This document shows, in pieces, positions 51,176-64,000 of a stretch of 64,000 bases of DNA. A model generated the notes under the pieces. That model saw only the letters and a program-made list of their open reading frames with translations, was not told the origin of the DNA and made no database searches. The DNA lies in the NCBI RefSeq assembly GCF_001039355.2, contig NW_019775291.1, forward strand, positions 259,604 through 323,603. The letters run 5' to 3'. The position numbers and the translations under genes were made by a program. The DNA is from Lingula anatina. Its lineage: Eukaryota; Brachiopoda; Lingulata; Lingulida; Lingulidae. Positions within the stretch are counted from its first letter, which is position 1. The number at the start of each line of letters is the position of its first letter.

Positions 51176-53632
51176 TTTTTGTTGTCATATCAGGTTGCTC
51201 TCATTAGCAAAATACAAGTAGAAAGAAAAAAAAATTTGTTCAAGGATTGTAGCAGTAGGAACTGTTCATTTGATAACTTTATAGTATATACACAGTTATC
51301 ACGTATAGAATAGGACAGCAGGAACAGGTTCATTTGATTACTTAATTGGATATTATGTAGTCATTATTATTATTATTATATATAGAGTAGGACAGTAGAA
51401 TCCCCAGTGATGGAGACAGTATCCACAAGACCATCAAATGGTACAAAAAAAAAAAAAAAAAGAAGCCAATTCAAGTATGGTGCAGTATGGTTATCTTACT
51501 ACTATCATGAGTAGACATCATTTATCATCACTTTTTTATTGTTGTTAATTAAATTGAAATTTATAAGTATATTAAATTAATATATAATCGTCAATATGTA
51601 TTTCGGAGTTGTTGGTCTGTAGTGTACAAATATTGGAGAGCAGATTTAAAAAGTTAGAAAGCATAAGATAGTCCCATGCATGTTGAGCATTCTTATAGTT
51701 GGAAAAAGTTTATTTCTGCTCCTGTTATGCAATACCTTTTTAAGTAGAAAATGTATTCAGCTGTTAAATGTTTTCATATAAGAAAGTTTTATCTTTAATA
51801 ATTATAACAATGATATTAGCAATGTTGTAAACTTCTGTTGATCAAATACAGTATTCACCACAGAGACAAATTGCTCTTGTTTGAATGTGTTGCTCTAAAA
51901 AGGAGTAAAAGCAAATAGGAAGAAGAGAACCAGATGGTTGATGAAGCCCCCCCCCCCCCCCAATAATAAATAAAATAAAATTAAATAAATAGATAAACTG
52001 TAAATTAAAAGCTGTTCAATTCTCATCTTTATTGAAACAGGCACTCACCTTCAAACCCAGCTGAGCTTAATTTTATTTTATTTTTAATCTAACATAGAGA
52101 AAACATTCAATGACTGCCTGGTGAAAACTGCTCCGGCCAGAATATCATTGCAGTTTTCACATGTAGATGCTGTAAAAGTTTAATATTTAACAAGAATATC
52201 ATATTTAAACATTCATTACAATCATGAAAGCTGTGTATTACAGTTCCCCATCATACCTTTTAACAAAATTCTACATTCATTTGCACAGCCATACATATAA
52301 ATAGCATATTAACATAAAAGTGTAAACTATTATAAGACCTAAAAAAGAGCATACAAAATATGTACTGCACAAAAAATATTCGGCCTTGGAAATGCTGCAA
52401 GCAAAACATTAATTTACAAAGCACATGATGATGGCTCGAATCCCAATTAATCAATCATTTTTTCTTTGTGCTGTGACAAAACTTCACAAAGCTGATCTGA
52501 AATTACAACTGATCATTATTTCTTCTTCAAGAGAAGACCAGAATTTTTTATGAATTTCAGGTACTACTGTGTACCTTCACAGCCACAGATCCCAGACTAC
52601 TGTATACATGGACTAGAGCATCTTTTTTTTTTTGTTGTTGTTGTTGTTGTTGTTGTTCTAGAAGAGTCTGGAGATTCTGTATCGTGACCCTAAGATATCT
52701 CACTCTGATTATCAACTGGAATATTGCAAATTCATGTAATAAGTCATCATGTAATACACTTGCTGTACAACAAATTATACGTCCCAACTCCAAGTATTAC
52801 ATGTAGCAAGCTTTTATACTGTATAACATATATCATTACAGAAAACAATTTGTGCGAAAAAGTTTCAAACATACTATCAACTAATTGCTTAAGCTGACAA
52901 AATGTTTTTTCAATCTTTCAAATTGCTCATCTTTTTAGTCAATTTTTTCCAACAGATTGAACTTCATATAAAGACAAATACCAGCTTTCTTTAAATAAAA
53001 AAATACACACCATTGTCAAGTCCCGCAGCACATTAAATGAAAAACAGACCTTCAGTTTCACTATAATAGAAAACAGCGTATTTACCTTTTTAAGTCAAAT
53101 AGAATGCTGTCAGAATATGCCAGCATATTTGGCATGCAGTAAGCATTAATGAGGGTTTGGTGTCTCATCTGTCTAGTCTTTCAATGATCATGAAATCAAG
53201 CATTTGATTAAGCCTGTACAAATTTAAGACGTAATTATTACTTTTGATTTTCATGACTTAAGCTTACCGATAAAGATATGGTCTATCATACCAAAAAATA
53301 TCAATTTCTTTTTTTTCTCTTTTGTATATTCTTTTTTTTTATGGTAAAATTAAAAATATAAGAGCTGATGGGCAGTTGTGCTGACAATGGGACATACACC
53401 AGCTGAGGCATAAATATGCTGTCATGTTTGCTCTTGTATTTCCATTATGTGACCATTGCGATATGCAACATCTACCTCATGCCACAAATAAATCCCTATA
53501 CATCCACAGACTTGTACAAATTATAGACGACTGCTGCAGCAGTATAGAAGCCTTTAGATGTCTGTCTTTTTATCACGGTATGTGACATATCTGTGTGAAA
53601 TGGCAGCACTTTAGTTTATGTCCGAGTTGCAT
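51176..53632. other. CHD4 3' UTR / convergent intergenic region (right copy)
   Basis: Counterpart of 45440-47871. Contains a poly-C run at 51949-51961 and a GTT repeat near 52634-52658. No gene recognised; MMUT 3' UTR probably occupies the right part. Confidence 0.6.
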
Positions 53633-63742
<10,110 letters not shown>

Positions 63743-64000
63743 CTGAAATGAACGGATGGAAAGCTTGGTAACTTTCTCATAATTCTCTGACCACAGACTG
63801 GATTACAGTCACTGAATGTACTTATTATAGCCTATTATTCAGAGTTGGTCAGAGAAAATAAATGTGAACATAAACTTGAAACCCCACCCCACCCCATGGA
63901 CCTTTTAATCAGAAAAGAGAAATGAAAATAAATTCAAAACTTGAAGTTCCTATCATGAAACTCTCGTGCCATAAACTGCGCTCTTTTCAAACTGTGTCAA

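Overview
The window is animal nuclear DNA: intron-rich split genes with GT-AG junctions, AT-rich introns, many microsatellites and short non-autonomous transposons. Gene content and a mollusc-like cysteine-rich ectodomain gene suggest a lophotrochozoan, probably a mollusc. That placement is inference; no species was identified.

Layout, left to right. (1) 1-3530, minus: 5' part of a gene for a secreted or membrane protein with a signal peptide, Thr-rich tandem repeats and a somatomedin-B-like cysteine cluster; it runs off the left edge. (2) 3531-7422: intergenic, with two copies of a roughly 220-bp MITE. (3) 7423-18569, minus: a complete 15-exon carnitine O-octanoyltransferase gene (CROT, 617 aa, PTS1-like C-terminus). 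(4) 18570-20861: head-to-head interval between CROT and the next gene. (5) 20862-45439, plus: a complete 35-exon CHD3/4/5 (Mi-2) chromatin remodeller, about 2278 aa, with CHDN domain, two PHD fingers, tandem chromodomains, SNF2 ATPase and C-terminal domains. (6) 53633-64000, minus: the last 12 exons of mitochondrial methylmalonyl-CoA mutase (MMUT), convergent with CHD4; its 5' exons lie beyond the right edge.

The key caution for a reader is that the assembly contains unmerged overlaps. Three of the five single 'n' positions (30207, 36823, 48259) lie at or inside duplicated sequence: a 1.39-kb block duplicating one chromodomain exon, a shorter block duplicating one helicase exon, and a roughly 5-kb block duplicating the CHD4 3' end plus the last MMUT exon. 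They look like overlapping (probably allelic) contigs placed end to end, so the duplicated exons should not be read as extra exons or genes without checking. A 733-T homopolymer and a snap-back palindrome lie in the second copy of the large block.

Functionally, CROT (peroxisomal medium-chain acyl export as carnitine esters) and MMUT (B12-dependent propionate and odd-chain metabolism) are metabolic enzymes flanking a chromatin remodeller; nothing shows they act together. The most unusual structures are a minisatellite built from the 3' end and splice donor of CROT exon 14, a smaller event of the same kind in MMUT, and several TIR element families, two of which have TAA target-site duplications. 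I found no CRISPR array, operon or obvious novel defence-type system.
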